NCBI GenBank assembly: GCA_028290465.1
Contig: JAQGJU010000086.1
Span: 1 to 64,000, forward strand
Length of the DNA: 64,000 nt
Source: Xanthobacteraceae bacterium
Lineage (GTDB): Bacteria > Pseudomonadota > Alphaproteobacteria > Rhizobiales > Xanthobacteraceae
Direction: 5' to 3'
Each line of letters begins with the position of its first letter. The stretch's first letter is position 1. A program made the position numbers and the translations under genes. A model generated the notes under the pieces. It had not been told where the DNA came from. It ran no database searches and saw only the letters and a program-made list of their open reading frames with translations. Of the stretch, positions 25,165 to 34,350 are shown piece by piece.

Positions 25165-26070
25165 ATGGCGCGCGCAAAGCGGAAGAAGGGCACTGTCGGC
25201 ATCGTCGGCCTCGGCATCATGGGCGGCTCGTTCGCCCGCAATCTGGCTGCGGCCGGCTGGCATGTCGTCGGGTTCGACCTCGATGCCGGACGCCGCCGGT
25301 CGCTGGCGCGGGTCGGCGTCGAGATCGCCAAGGACGCGGTCGATGTCGCGGCCAAATGCGCGATGGTGATCACCAGCCTGCCGAGCCCGCAGGCGCTCGA
25401 GGCCACGGTCAACGCGCTGGTCGCAGCCAAGCTGAAGAAGCGCATCATCATCGAATGCAGCACCTTCACGCTCGACGACAAGCAGCGCGCCGAGCGCGCA
25501 TTGCGCAAGGCCGGCCACACGCTGTTGGACTGCCCGGTCAGCGGCACCGGCGCGCAGGCCGCCGTCAAGGATCTGGTGATCTATGCCAGCGGCGATTCGG
25601 CCGCGATCAAGAAGACCAAGCGCATGTTCGCCGACTTCTCGCGCGCGATGCACGACCTCGGCGAATTCGGCAACGGCAGCAAGATGAAATACGTCGCCAA
25701 CCTTCTGGTCGCGATCAACAACGTGGCCAGCGCCGAAGCCATGGTGCTCGGCATGAAGGCCGGACTTGATCCGCAGATGATCTTCGAAATGGTCACCGGA
25801 GGCGCCGGCAATTCGCGGGTATTCGAACTGCGCGCGCAGATGATGGTGAAAAATCGCTACGACGAAGCCACCATGAAAATTAAAATTTGGCAGAAGGACA
25901 TGGCGGTAATTGGCGCCTACGCGCAGGAACTCGGCGTGCCGACGCCGACCTTCAGCGCTACGCTGCCGGTCTACGCGGCCGCGATGTCGACCGGCCATGC
26001 GATGGACGACACCGCGGCGGTGTGCGCGGTGCTGGAAAAGCAGGCCGGCGTGCGGCGGAAGAAGCGTTAA
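25165..26070 (+). CDS. Second 3-hydroxyisobutyrate-dehydrogenase-family oxidoreductase
   Basis: 301 residues: a basic start (MARAKRKKG), Rossmann motif VGIVGLGIMGGSFA (11-24), DCPVSGTGAQAA (122-133) and catalytic Lys175 in GNGSKMKYVANL. Same family as the gene at 24056 but clearly diverged. Start chosen at the ATG preceded by GGGAG; the 18 codons before it lack support. Divergent from the first member with about 220 bases between starts. Beta-hydroxyacid or glyoxylate/semialdehyde conversion is likely, with unknown substrate. A hairpin and about 180 non-coding bases follow before the CocE esterase. Confidence 0.87.
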   Translation: MARAKRKKGTVGIVGLGIMGGSFARNLAAAGWHVVGFDLDAGRRRSLARVGVEIAKDAVDVAAKCAMVITSLPSPQALEATVNALVAAKLKKRIIIECSTFTLDDKQRAERALRKAGHTLLDCPVSGTGAQAAVKDLVIYASGDSAAIKKTKRMFADFSRAMHDLGEFGNGSKMKYVANLLVAINNVASAEAMVLGMKAGLDPQMIFEMVTGGAGNSRVFELRAQMMVKNRYDEATMKIKIWQKDMAVIGAYAQELGVPTPTFSATLPVYAAAMSTGHAMDDTAAVCAVLEKQAGVRRKKR

Positions 26071-26129
26071 GGTGGGCAAGAACCCCCATTAGAAAACTTG
26101 ATGGCGGTACTTAGAGCTTATTATTTGCC

Positions 26130-26149
26130 GCGCCCCCCTGACGGGGCGC
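26130..26149 (+). terminator. Candidate hairpin after oxidoreductase gene
   Basis: GCGCCCC (26130-26136) pairs with GGGGCGC (26143-26149) around a 6-base loop, in the 184-base gap before the CocE gene. No T-run follows on the plus strand, so termination here is only possible. Confidence 0.4.
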
Positions 26150-26254
26150 TAGGCTAGACTAGGACGACCGTCGGAATCGGCCTGCCGGTTCCCGCGTACT
26201 TTTAAAGATGCGACGTCACAAGAAACGTCGGTCAACATTGCTAGGGAGATGCTT

Positions 26255-28141
26255 ATGGCCAGCGATCGCGCAACCACGACTCCGCGTGCGGCACAGCCGC
26301 TCGAAATGCGCACTGAGACGCGCGACGGCATGCGGATCGATTGGGATGTGCCGATCGAAATGGATGACGGCCTGATCGTTCGAGCCGATGTGTATCGGCC
26401 GATCGAGCCGGGTAAATACCCCGTGATCCTGACATATGGTCCCTACGCCAAGGGCCTCGCGTTCCAGGACGGCTATCCGAGCGCCTGGGAGCGCATGGTA
26501 ACTAAGCATCCGGACGTCGCGGCCAACTCGACCAATCTCTACCAGAGTTGGGAAGTGGTCGATCCCGAGAAATGGGTGCCGCACGACTACGTCTGCGTGC
26601 GCGTCGATTCGCGCGGCTGTGGCTGTTCACCCGGCTACATCGATCATTTCTCGCCGCGCGAGACCAAAGACTTCTACGACTGCATCGAGTGGGCCGGTGT
26701 ACAGGACTGGTCGAACGGCAAGGTCGGCCTCAACGGCATCTCGTATTTCGGCAGCAACCAGTGGCACGTCGCGACGTTGCAGCCGCCGCATCTCGCCGCA
26801 ATGTGCATCTGGGAAGGCTCGGCCGACTGGTACCGCGACATGACGCATCATGGCGGTATCCTGTCGACGTTCTGGGCCAACTGGTACGACATGCAGGTCA
26901 AGACCGTGCAGTACGGCGCCGGCGAACGCGGCCGGTACAGCCGCGTGCATGGCGGCTTGGTGTGCGGTCCGGAAACGCTGTCCGAGAAAGAACTCGCCGA
27001 TAACCGCTGCGATTTCGGGGGCGAGATCCTCGCGCATCCGCTCGACGACAAGTATCACAAGGACCGCTCGCCGCAGTGGGACAAGGTCAACGTGCCGTTC
27101 CTGTCGGCCGCCAACTGGGGCGGCCAGGGCCTGCATCCGCGCGGCAATTTCGAAGCCTTCGTGCGCGCCGTCGCCAAGGACAAATTTCTCGAAGTACACG
27201 GCATCGAGCATTGGACGCATTTCTATACCGATTATGGCCGCGAACAGCAGCTCGCGTTCTTCGACAAGTTCCTGCACGGCAAGAAGGACGCGTTCAAGAA
27301 GCAGCCCAAGGTGCTGCTGCAGGTGCGCCACCCCGGCGAGAAATTCGTCGCGCGCGCGGAGAGCGAATGGCCGCTGGCCCGCACGCAGTGGACCAAGCTG
27401 TATCTCGACCCGGCCGAGATGATCCTCGGCAAGAAGTCATCCAAGGCGACGACCCTGGCGTTCGAAGCGATGGGCGACGGCCTCACCTTCCTGACGCCGG
27501 CCGTGGATGAAGATACCGAGATCACCGGCCCGTCCGCGCTCAAACTGTTCGTATCGTCATCGACCAAGGACGCCGACCTGTTCATCGTCGTGCGGGTCTT
27601 CACCGGCGATCTGAAGGAAGTCGTGTTCCAGGGCGCGATTGATCCGCATACGCCGATCGCCCAGGGCTGGCTGCGGGCCTCGCACCGCAAGCTCGACAAG
27701 AAACTGTCGACGCCGTACCGGCCCTATCATCCGCACGATGAAAAGCAGCCGCTGAAGAAGGGCGAAGTCGCCGAGCTCGACATCGAGATCTGGCCGACCT
27801 CCATCGTGGTGCCGAAGGGCTATCGCGTTGGCGTTTCGATCCGCGGCAAGGACTATGAATATGGCGGCGCCAGCGGCGGCAAGCTGTCGAACTTCAAGAA
27901 CGAACTGACCGGTTGCGGCCCGTTCCTGCACAACGATCCGAACGACCGCCCGCCGGCGATCTTCGGCGGCACCACGACGCTGCATTTCGACAAGGCGCGC
28001 CAACCCTATCTGCTGCTGCCCGTGATCCCTGCAAAAAGTGCTGCCCGTAAACCGGCTGCGAAAGCCAAATCTGCCAAGTCTGCCAAGCCTGCAACCAAGC
28101 CTGCCGCCAAATCCAAGAGCAAGCGCGCCAAGGGACGATGA
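26255..28141 (+). CDS. CocE/NonD-family serine hydrolase (X-Pro dipeptidyl-peptidase S15 type)
   Basis: 628 residues. An alpha/beta-hydrolase domain with nucleophile Ser163 in GISYFGSNQW and the preceding CVRVDSRGCGCSPG segment, followed by the C-terminal jelly-roll domain (about 380-600) of the cocaine-esterase/glutaryl-acylase family. It hydrolyses an ester or amide. The last 30 residues are a Lys/Ala/Pro-rich tail (AAKAKSAKSAKPATKPAA). The ATG six bases after GGGAG is used rather than the one that overlaps that site. It lies upstream of the first Liv-type transporter, which may import its product or substrate. No signal peptide, so cytoplasmic. Confidence 0.86.
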   Translation: MASDRATTTPRAAQPLEMRTETRDGMRIDWDVPIEMDDGLIVRADVYRPIEPGKYPVILTYGPYAKGLAFQDGYPSAWERMVTKHPDVAANSTNLYQSWEVVDPEKWVPHDYVCVRVDSRGCGCSPGYIDHFSPRETKDFYDCIEWAGVQDWSNGKVGLNGISYFGSNQWHVATLQPPHLAAMCIWEGSADWYRDMTHHGGILSTFWANWYDMQVKTVQYGAGERGRYSRVHGGLVCGPETLSEKELADNRCDFGGEILAHPLDDKYHKDRSPQWDKVNVPFLSAANWGGQGLHPRGNFEAFVRAVAKDKFLEVHGIEHWTHFYTDYGREQQLAFFDKFLHGKKDAFKKQPKVLLQVRHPGEKFVARAESEWPLARTQWTKLYLDPAEMILGKKSSKATTLAFEAMGDGLTFLTPAVDEDTEITGPSALKLFVSSSTKDADLFIVVRVFTGDLKEVVFQGAIDPHTPIAQGWLRASHRKLDKKLSTPYRPYHPHDEKQPLKKGEVAELDIEIWPTSIVVPKGYRVGVSIRGKDYEYGGASGGKLSNFKNELTGCGPFLHNDPNDRPPAIFGGTTTLHFDKARQPYLLLPVIPAKSAARKPAAKAKSAKSAKPATKPAAKSKSKRAKGR

Positions 28142-28295
28142 AAGGACGGGATCACGTCCCGTTGATGCCAAATCTTGTTGAACCAAGTCTTGTTGAAGCC
28201 ATGTAGCCAACGGCCCGGATCGCGGGCATGCTCGGGAACGACAAGCTGAACGACAACGGCCAGATGTCCAAAGGACACATGAGGGAGAGAAAGCC
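28142..28295 (+). promoter_or_regulatory. Leader of the first Liv-type transporter operon
   Basis: 154 bases between the esterase and the binding-protein gene. It holds a small hairpin (ACGGGA-tcacg-TCCCGT, 28146-28162) and a direct repeat of TCTTGTTGAA (28173-28182 and 28188-28197, 15-base period) that could be a regulator site. GGGAGAG just before 28296 is the ribosome site. No promoter can be called firmly. Confidence 0.4.
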
Positions 28296-29543
28296 ATGAC
28301 CATGCATCGCCGAAAAGTATTGAAGGGCATTGCCGGCGCGGGTGTCGGTCTCGCCGCGTTGAAGGCGCCTTACGTTTGGGCGCAGGATGCGCCATTCAAG
28401 ATCGGCCTTTTGACGGTCAAGACCGGACCGCTGGCGCAAGGCGGCATCCAGATGGAACAGGGCATCGCCACGTTCCTCAAGCAAAAGCAGAACACGCTGG
28501 GCGGCCGCAAGATCGAATTCATCTCAGCCGACACCGGCGGCAACGCGGCCGGCGCCAAGACCAAGGCGCAGGAACTGATCGAACGTGAAAAGGTCAACGT
28601 GGTGCTCGGCCCGCTCGCGGCCGCCGAACTGCTGGCCATCACCGATTACGTGCGCGACAACCAGACGCCGCTGATCAGCCTCGGCGCCGCCGAGGACGTA
28701 ACGCAGCGCAACGCCAATCCGTTCGTCATCCGCGCCTCGTCGACCTCGGGCCAGTGCACCCATGTGCTCGGCGACTATGCGTTCAAGGAACTCAAGTTCA
28801 AGCGCGCCGCGACCGTCGCCGAGGATTGGGCATTCGGTTATGAGCAAATGGCCGGCTTCCAGCGCACCTTCGAAGAAGCCGGCGGCAAGGTCGTCAAGAA
28901 GCTGTGGGCGCCGCTGAACACGCCCGACTTCACGCCCTATATCGCGCAGCTGGCCAATGTCGACTGCGTCGCCAACGGCTTTGCCGGATCCAACCCGGTG
29001 AAGTTCATGCGGGCCTATGCGGATCTCGGCGCCAAGGCCCGGTTCCCGCTGCTGGCCGGCTGGACCGCGATGGACGACGCGCTGCTGCGCAGCCTCGGCG
29101 ACGAGGCGGTCGGCGTCGTGTCGGCGCATTGGTATTCGTCGAGCTTCGATACACCGAGCAACAAGCAGTTCGTCGCCGACATGCGCAAGGACTACAACGT
29201 GCTGCCGGGTGGCTACTCGGCCGGCATGTATATCGCCGGCCAATGCGTCGAGGCGGCCATCAAGCTGGTCGGCGGTAAGTCGGTGGACGGCAAGACCTTC
29301 GCGGACGCACTGCATAAAGTCACCCTCGACGACACGCCGCGCGGCAAGTTCAGCCTGGACCGTTTCGGCAACGTCGTCGGCACGGTGTTTGTCCGCAAAT
29401 GCGAGCGCAAGGACGGTCAGCTCGTCAATACGGTCGTGAAGACCTATCCGGATGTCAGCCAGTTCTGGACCTATGACGAAAAGGCGTTCCTGGCGAACCC
29501 GGTATACGCACGCGACTATCCGCCTGCCAAGAACCTGGAATAA
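28296..29543 (+). CDS. Branched-chain-amino-acid-type ABC transporter, substrate-binding protein
   Basis: 415 residues. An export signal with twin arginines (MTMHRRKVLKGIAGAGVGLA, cleavage near VWAQD) suggests Tat or Sec export. The mature part is a Leu/Ile/Val-binding type I periplasmic protein: FKIGLLTVKTGPLAQGG, NVVLGPLAAAE, and later TVAEDWAFGYEQ. In this organism type such proteins often bind aromatic acids or amides rather than amino acids. It leads the operon binding protein - livH - livM - livG - livF. An 11-base-pair hairpin separates it from the permease gene, which would give more binding protein than channel. Confidence 0.9.
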   Translation: MTMHRRKVLKGIAGAGVGLAALKAPYVWAQDAPFKIGLLTVKTGPLAQGGIQMEQGIATFLKQKQNTLGGRKIEFISADTGGNAAGAKTKAQELIEREKVNVVLGPLAAAELLAITDYVRDNQTPLISLGAAEDVTQRNANPFVIRASSTSGQCTHVLGDYAFKELKFKRAATVAEDWAFGYEQMAGFQRTFEEAGGKVVKKLWAPLNTPDFTPYIAQLANVDCVANGFAGSNPVKFMRAYADLGAKARFPLLAGWTAMDDALLRSLGDEAVGVVSAHWYSSSFDTPSNKQFVADMRKDYNVLPGGYSAGMYIAGQCVEAAIKLVGGKSVDGKTFADALHKVTLDDTPRGKFSLDRFGNVVGTVFVRKCERKDGQLVNTVVKTYPDVSQFWTYDEKAFLANPVYARDYPPAKNLE

Positions 29544-29555
29544 TTCGCGCAAAAG

Positions 29556-29582
29556 ACCGCCCTCGCAAATAGCGAGGGCGGT
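29556..29582 (+). terminator. Strong hairpin between binding-protein and permease genes
   Basis: ACCGCCCTCGC (29556-29566), loop AAATA, GCGAGGGCGGT (29572-29582): a perfect 11-base-pair stem followed by TTG. It starts 12 bases after the binding-protein stop and ends 26 bases before livH. Such hairpins act as partial terminators or RNA-stability elements that raise the level of binding protein over the membrane parts. Confidence 0.75.
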
Positions 29583-29608
29583 TTGCCACTGGGGACCGCG
29601 TACCTGTC

Positions 29609-30565
29609 ATGCTGCGTTACATTGGATTTGAAGAAGCCAGATTGTTGGCCATCAGCAGCTTCGCCTACGGCGGACTTCTGTTCCTGCTGTCGTCCGGGTT
29701 CTCGCTGATTTTCGGCTTGATGCGGATTCCGAACCTCATGCATGGCTCGTTCTTCATGCTCGGCGCCTATTTTGGTGTGAGCATGCTGGAGAAGGGCCTG
29801 ACCACCGACGCGCTTAAAGCGATCCCGAAGATCGGCGGCGCCTTCAACTTCCTGCCGTCCTTTACCATCCTTCCACCTAACTTCTTTCTGATCGCCATCA
29901 TCAGCGGACTACTGGTAGCCGGCATCGGCGCGTTGGTTGAGCGCTATCTGCTGCGCCGGCTCAACGGCCAGGAGTTGCCGCAGGTGCTGCTGACCCTCGG
30001 TCTGTCGTTCGTGATCGCTGATCTTTGCCTGATGATCTGGACCGGCGATCCGTGGCAACCGGCAACGCCGGCCGAGCTTCGCGGCGTCGTACAGTTCGGG
30101 ACGCTGTTCTTTCCGCTCTATCGCGTGGCCATCATCGGCATCGCGGTCGTGATCGCCGTGGCGCTGTGGCTGATGGTCGACTGGACGCGACTCGGCGCGA
30201 TGATCCGCGCCGGCGTCGACGACCCGCAGATCGCCAGGGTCTGCGGCATCAAGGTATCGCAGCTATTCACGCTGGTGTTTGCGCTCGGCGCCGGCTTGGC
30301 AGCCTTCGGCGGCGTGGTCGGAGCACCCTATCTGTCCGTCTATCCCGGCCTCGACGCCGACATGCTGCCGCTCGCGCTGATCGTCGTCATTCTCGGCGGC
30401 ACCGGCAGCCTTCTTGGCGCGCTGGTCGGCAGCTTCCTGATCGGCCTCCTGTACAATTTCGGACAGGCGATGGTGCCGGACCTGTCCTACGTCATTCTGT
30501 TCCTGCCGATGCTGCTGGTGCTGGTGTTGCGGCCGCAAGGCCTGTTCGGCCGGTCGATCCCATGA
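29609..30565 (+). CDS. livH: Liv-type ABC transporter permease (LivH)
   Basis: 318 residues, very hydrophobic, with about eight membrane spans. The family stretch SSGFSLIFGLMRIPNLMHGSFFMLGAY (35-60) and the later GTGSLLGALVGSFLIGLLYNFG mark it as LivH. It forms the inner-membrane channel with LivM. Its stop overlaps the start of livM (30562-30565, ATGA). An extra stretch, KAIPKIGGAFNFLPSFTILP, near residue 70-90 lengthens the loop compared with the second LivH at 37902. Substrate follows the binding protein and is unknown. Confidence 0.9.
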   Translation: MLRYIGFEEARLLAISSFAYGGLLFLLSSGFSLIFGLMRIPNLMHGSFFMLGAYFGVSMLEKGLTTDALKAIPKIGGAFNFLPSFTILPPNFFLIAIISGLLVAGIGALVERYLLRRLNGQELPQVLLTLGLSFVIADLCLMIWTGDPWQPATPAELRGVVQFGTLFFPLYRVAIIGIAVVIAVALWLMVDWTRLGAMIRAGVDDPQIARVCGIKVSQLFTLVFALGAGLAAFGGVVGAPYLSVYPGLDADMLPLALIVVILGGTGSLLGALVGSFLIGLLYNFGQAMVPDLSYVILFLPMLLVLVLRPQGLFGRSIP

Positions 30566-31575
30566 GCTTTGCGCCCGCAGGCTTCATCACGGTGCGTCGC
30601 GTTGCCCTGGCAATCACTTTCGCGCTGCTGCTCACCTTGCCGTTCTGGGTCGGCAATTCCTATTACATCAACATTTCGAGCCAGATTCTGCTCTACGCGG
30701 TATTCGCGCTCGCGCTTAATGTGCTGGTCGGTTATGGCGGCTTGGTATCGCTCGGTCATGCCGGCCTGTTCGCCATCGCCGGCTACACAGCGGCGCTGCT
30801 GCTCGATGCCGGGCACGGTCATTTCGTTGCCGACGTGGCCGCCATCGTGGTGACGCTTGCCGCCTCGGCCGTGTTCGCCGTACTGGCGTTGCGCTCGACC
30901 GGCATCGGCTTCCTGATGATCACGCTGGCGCTCGGTCAGATCGTCTGGGGCATCGCCTATCGCTGGGCCAGCCTCACCAACGGCGACAACGGGCTCAAGA
31001 TCACAACTCGCCCCTCGCCGTTCGGCCTGTCGCTGAACGGCGCACCGGCTTTCTATTACACGACCCTGCTGGTGTTCGTGGTCGCGCTCGTCACCATGAT
31101 CCTGTTCGTGCGGTCCCCGCTGGGCGCCAGCCTGCGCGGCACGCGGGATCAGCCCCGGCGCATGAACGCGCTCGGCTACAATGTGTGGCTGATCCGGTTC
31201 TTCGCATTCCTGTTCTCGGGCTTCTGGACCGCCGTGTCCGGATTGCTGTTCATCTACTACAATCAGTTCATCAGCCCGCCGATCGCGGCGCTGCAGACCT
31301 CGGCCGAAACATTGCTGATGGTGATTTCCGGCGGCACTGCGACACTGCTCGGGCCGATTGCCGGCGCCGCCATCCTGGTGATCATGAAGAACGTGGTCAG
31401 CAGCTACATCGAGCGCTGGAATCTGGTGCTCGGCATCATCTTCGTGCTGATCATCACCTTCATGCCGGAGGGCCTGGTGCCGGGCGTCACGCGGCTGTGG
31501 CGCAAGGGCTGGAGCACCTTGCGCGGTCGCAAGCCCGAACCTGAAGCGCGCAAGACCGGAGGGCATGGATCATGA
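30562..31575 (+). CDS. livM: Liv-type ABC transporter permease (LivM)
   Basis: 337 residues, hydrophobic, with the LivM signature NVLVGYGGLVSLGHAGLFAI and the loop SPLGASLRGTRDQPRRMNAL that meets the ATPases. It pairs with LivH in the membrane. The ATG overlaps the livH stop by four bases; the in-frame extension to 30025 lies inside livH and is not real. It overlaps livG by four bases at its end, so translation is coupled along the operon. The C-terminus is basic (KGWSTLRGRKPEPEARK). Confidence 0.9.
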   Translation: MSFAPAGFITVRRVALAITFALLLTLPFWVGNSYYINISSQILLYAVFALALNVLVGYGGLVSLGHAGLFAIAGYTAALLLDAGHGHFVADVAAIVVTLAASAVFAVLALRSTGIGFLMITLALGQIVWGIAYRWASLTNGDNGLKITTRPSPFGLSLNGAPAFYYTTLLVFVVALVTMILFVRSPLGASLRGTRDQPRRMNALGYNVWLIRFFAFLFSGFWTAVSGLLFIYYNQFISPPIAALQTSAETLLMVISGGTATLLGPIAGAAILVIMKNVVSSYIERWNLVLGIIFVLIITFMPEGLVPGVTRLWRKGWSTLRGRKPEPEARKTGGHGS

Positions 31576-32298
31576 CCGCGCTTTCCGTCACCAACCTGTG
31601 CAAGGCGTTCGGCGGATTGCGCGTCACCCGCGACGTCAATCTGCGGGTCGAGGCCGGCGAACGGCGGCTGATCATCGGGCCAAACGGCGCCGGCAAGACC
31701 ACGCTGTTCAACCAGATCGCCGGCGAACTGACGCCCGACAGCGGCACCATCGAGATGTTCGGCCAGGACATCACCAAACTGGCGAGCCGCAAGCGCACGC
31801 ATCTGGGCATGGCCCGCACCTATCAGATCATCACGCTGTTCGGGCGCGACACCATCCTGCGCAACGTCACGCTGGCGCTGCTCGGCTTGTCGCCGCTGCG
31901 CTGGAACCCGGTGATCGACCTGGAGCGCGAGCAGCATCTGGTCGACCGCGCCCATGAAGCCCTCGCCAGCGTTGGCCTGTCGCATATCGCCGAGCGGCCG
32001 CTGGCGCAGACCTCCTATGGCGAGCGCCGGCGGGTCGAGATCGCGATGGCGCTGGCGCAAAGCCCGAAGCTGCTGCTGCTCGACGAACCCTATGCGGGCC
32101 TGTCGATCGACGAGCGGCGCGACGTGCAACAGTTGCTCATGAAAATCCCGCGCGACGTCACCATCGTGATGATCGAGCACAACATGGATGTGGCGCTCGA
32201 ATTCGCCGAGCGCATCACGCTCTTGCACTTCGGCGAGGTCATCGTCGAAGGCACCAGAGCCGAAGTGGTGGACAATCCGCGCACCCGGGAGGTCTACC

Positions 32299-32309
<11 letters not shown>
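31572..32309 (+). CDS. livG: Liv-type ABC transporter ATPase (LivG)
   Basis: 245 residues. Walker A GPNGAGKT (36-43), signature region TSYGERRRVEIAMALA, Walker B LLLLDEPYAGLS and switch His in MIEHNMDVAL. It hydrolyses ATP for the LivH/LivM channel together with LivF. It overlaps livM by four bases and its stop lies inside the first codons of livF. The order livG then livF is the usual one. Confidence 0.92.
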
Positions 32310-33018
<709 letters not shown>

Positions 33019-33039
33019 ACGGGACGCCTACCGTCCCGT
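33019..33039 (+). terminator. Hairpin after livF
   Basis: ACGGGAC (33019-33025) pairs with GTCCCGT (33033-33039), directly after the TGA of livF. No clear T-run. It may end or trim the transporter transcript before the amidohydrolase gene 111 bases on. Confidence 0.5.
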
Positions 33040-33150
33040 GAGCAGAGCTCCAATGCCGGCGCGGAGGTTGAACACCGGAGGCTCCCGGGGTACTGGAGCA
33101 TCGAACTCATTCACGGTCTTGCGCGGACGCCATCCACGGAAAGGTAAGCT

Positions 33151-34215
33151 ATGAGCCAATGGAATAAATACGAACGGACCGCCGCGCGCACCCATGGCCG
33201 TCCCGGCCGCGAGTCGCGGCCGAAGACCGTCACCATCGACAGCCACGCCCATGTGGCGGTGCCGGCGGCGGCTGAGTTCGTCAAGCCGCATCTCGACTGG
33301 TCGACGATTCCGCTGGCGCATTTCGCGACCGCCGAGACCAAGGCGCTCGGCGCCAAGCAGGAAGGCGATATCGGGCCGGCGAGCCTCGGCTACGACAAGC
33401 GCCTCGCCGATCTCGACGCGATGGGCATCGATATCCAGTTGGTCTGCCCGCCGCCGCCGCAATGCTATTACACGCTGCCGATCGACATCGCCGTGCCGGC
33501 GACCCGCATGGTCAATGACGGCATCGCGGCTTATGTGGCCGGCAAGCCGGACCGTTTTGTCGGCCTCGGCAGCGTGCCGATGACCGATGCGGCCGAGGCC
33601 GTGAAGGAGCTTGAGCGCTGCATGGGGCAGCTCAAGTTCAAGGGCGTCGAGGTGCTGACCAATGTCGACGGCAAGGAGCTGTCCGACCCGGCCTATGCGC
33701 CGTTCTGGAAGCGGGCCGAAGAGCTTGGCGCGCTGGTGCTGATCCATCCGAACGGTTTTACCGAAGGCAGGCGGCTGTCGCGGTTCTACTTCAACAACAT
33801 CATCGGCAATCCGATGGAGACCACCATCGCGCTGCATTACCTGATCTTCGACGGCGTGCTGGAGCGTCATCCGAAGCTGAAGCTGTTCGCGGTGCATGGC
33901 GGCGGCTATCTCGGAGCCTACTCCGGCCGCATCGACCATGCCTGGGGCGCGCGTTCGGATTGCCACGGCGACCTGCCGCATCCGCCGAGTTCGTATCTGA
34001 AGAAGATCTTCGTCGACACCGTCGTGTTCACGCCGAACCAACTCGCCGAACTGATCCGGGTATTCGGCGTCGATCAGGTGCTGATGGGCACCGACTATCC
34101 GTACGACATGGCCGAGTATGACCCGATCGGCCACGTCGCGTCGGTCAGCACCTTCGGTGCCGCGACCATCGAAGCGATCGTCGGCGGCAATGCGAAGCGG
34201 GTGCTGGGGCTTTGA
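33151..34215 (+). CDS. ACMSD-type amidohydrolase / decarboxylase
   Basis: 354 residues of the amidohydrolase-2 family, whose members include aminocarboxymuconate semialdehyde decarboxylase and gamma-resorcylate decarboxylase. Metal-site residues: His32 and His34 in IDSHAHV, His199 in LIHPNG, His249 in AVHGGG, and Asp315 in GTDYPYD. Residues 1-28 form a basic extension before the barrel. The ATG has AAGG nearby (GGAAAGGTAAGCT). It is the last plus-strand gene after the Liv operon and may act on the imported compound, most likely an aromatic or ring-cleaved carboxylate. Whether it decarboxylates or hydrolyses cannot be read. Confidence 0.86.
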   Translation: MSQWNKYERTAARTHGRPGRESRPKTVTIDSHAHVAVPAAAEFVKPHLDWSTIPLAHFATAETKALGAKQEGDIGPASLGYDKRLADLDAMGIDIQLVCPPPPQCYYTLPIDIAVPATRMVNDGIAAYVAGKPDRFVGLGSVPMTDAAEAVKELERCMGQLKFKGVEVLTNVDGKELSDPAYAPFWKRAEELGALVLIHPNGFTEGRRLSRFYFNNIIGNPMETTIALHYLIFDGVLERHPKLKLFAVHGGGYLGAYSGRIDHAWGARSDCHGDLPHPPSSYLKKIFVDTVVFTPNQLAELIRVFGVDQVLMGTDYPYDMAEYDPIGHVASVSTFGAATIEAIVGGNAKRVLGL

Positions 34216-34235
34216 CAAGGCAACACAAGCTGCTT

Positions 34236-34318
34236 CGTCATTGCTGGGCTTGACCCGGCAATCCATCTTATTGAAAGACCGCTTTTCAAGATGGGTGCGC
34301 GGGTCAAGCCCGCGCACG
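34236..34318. repeat. Inverted intergenic repeat (GGGCTTGACCC type)
   Basis: GGGCTTGACCC (34246-34256) and GGGTCAAGCCC (34301-34311) are perfect inverted copies, with a second pair, AATCCATCTT and AAGATGGGT, nested inside. The element sits between the convergent amidohydrolase and MEDS-LuxR genes. Repeats with this core are common in Bradyrhizobium-like genomes. It may serve as a bidirectional terminator. Confidence 0.78.
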
Positions 34319-34350
34319 ATGCATCAGTACGTAGGACGGGTGGCGAGACC

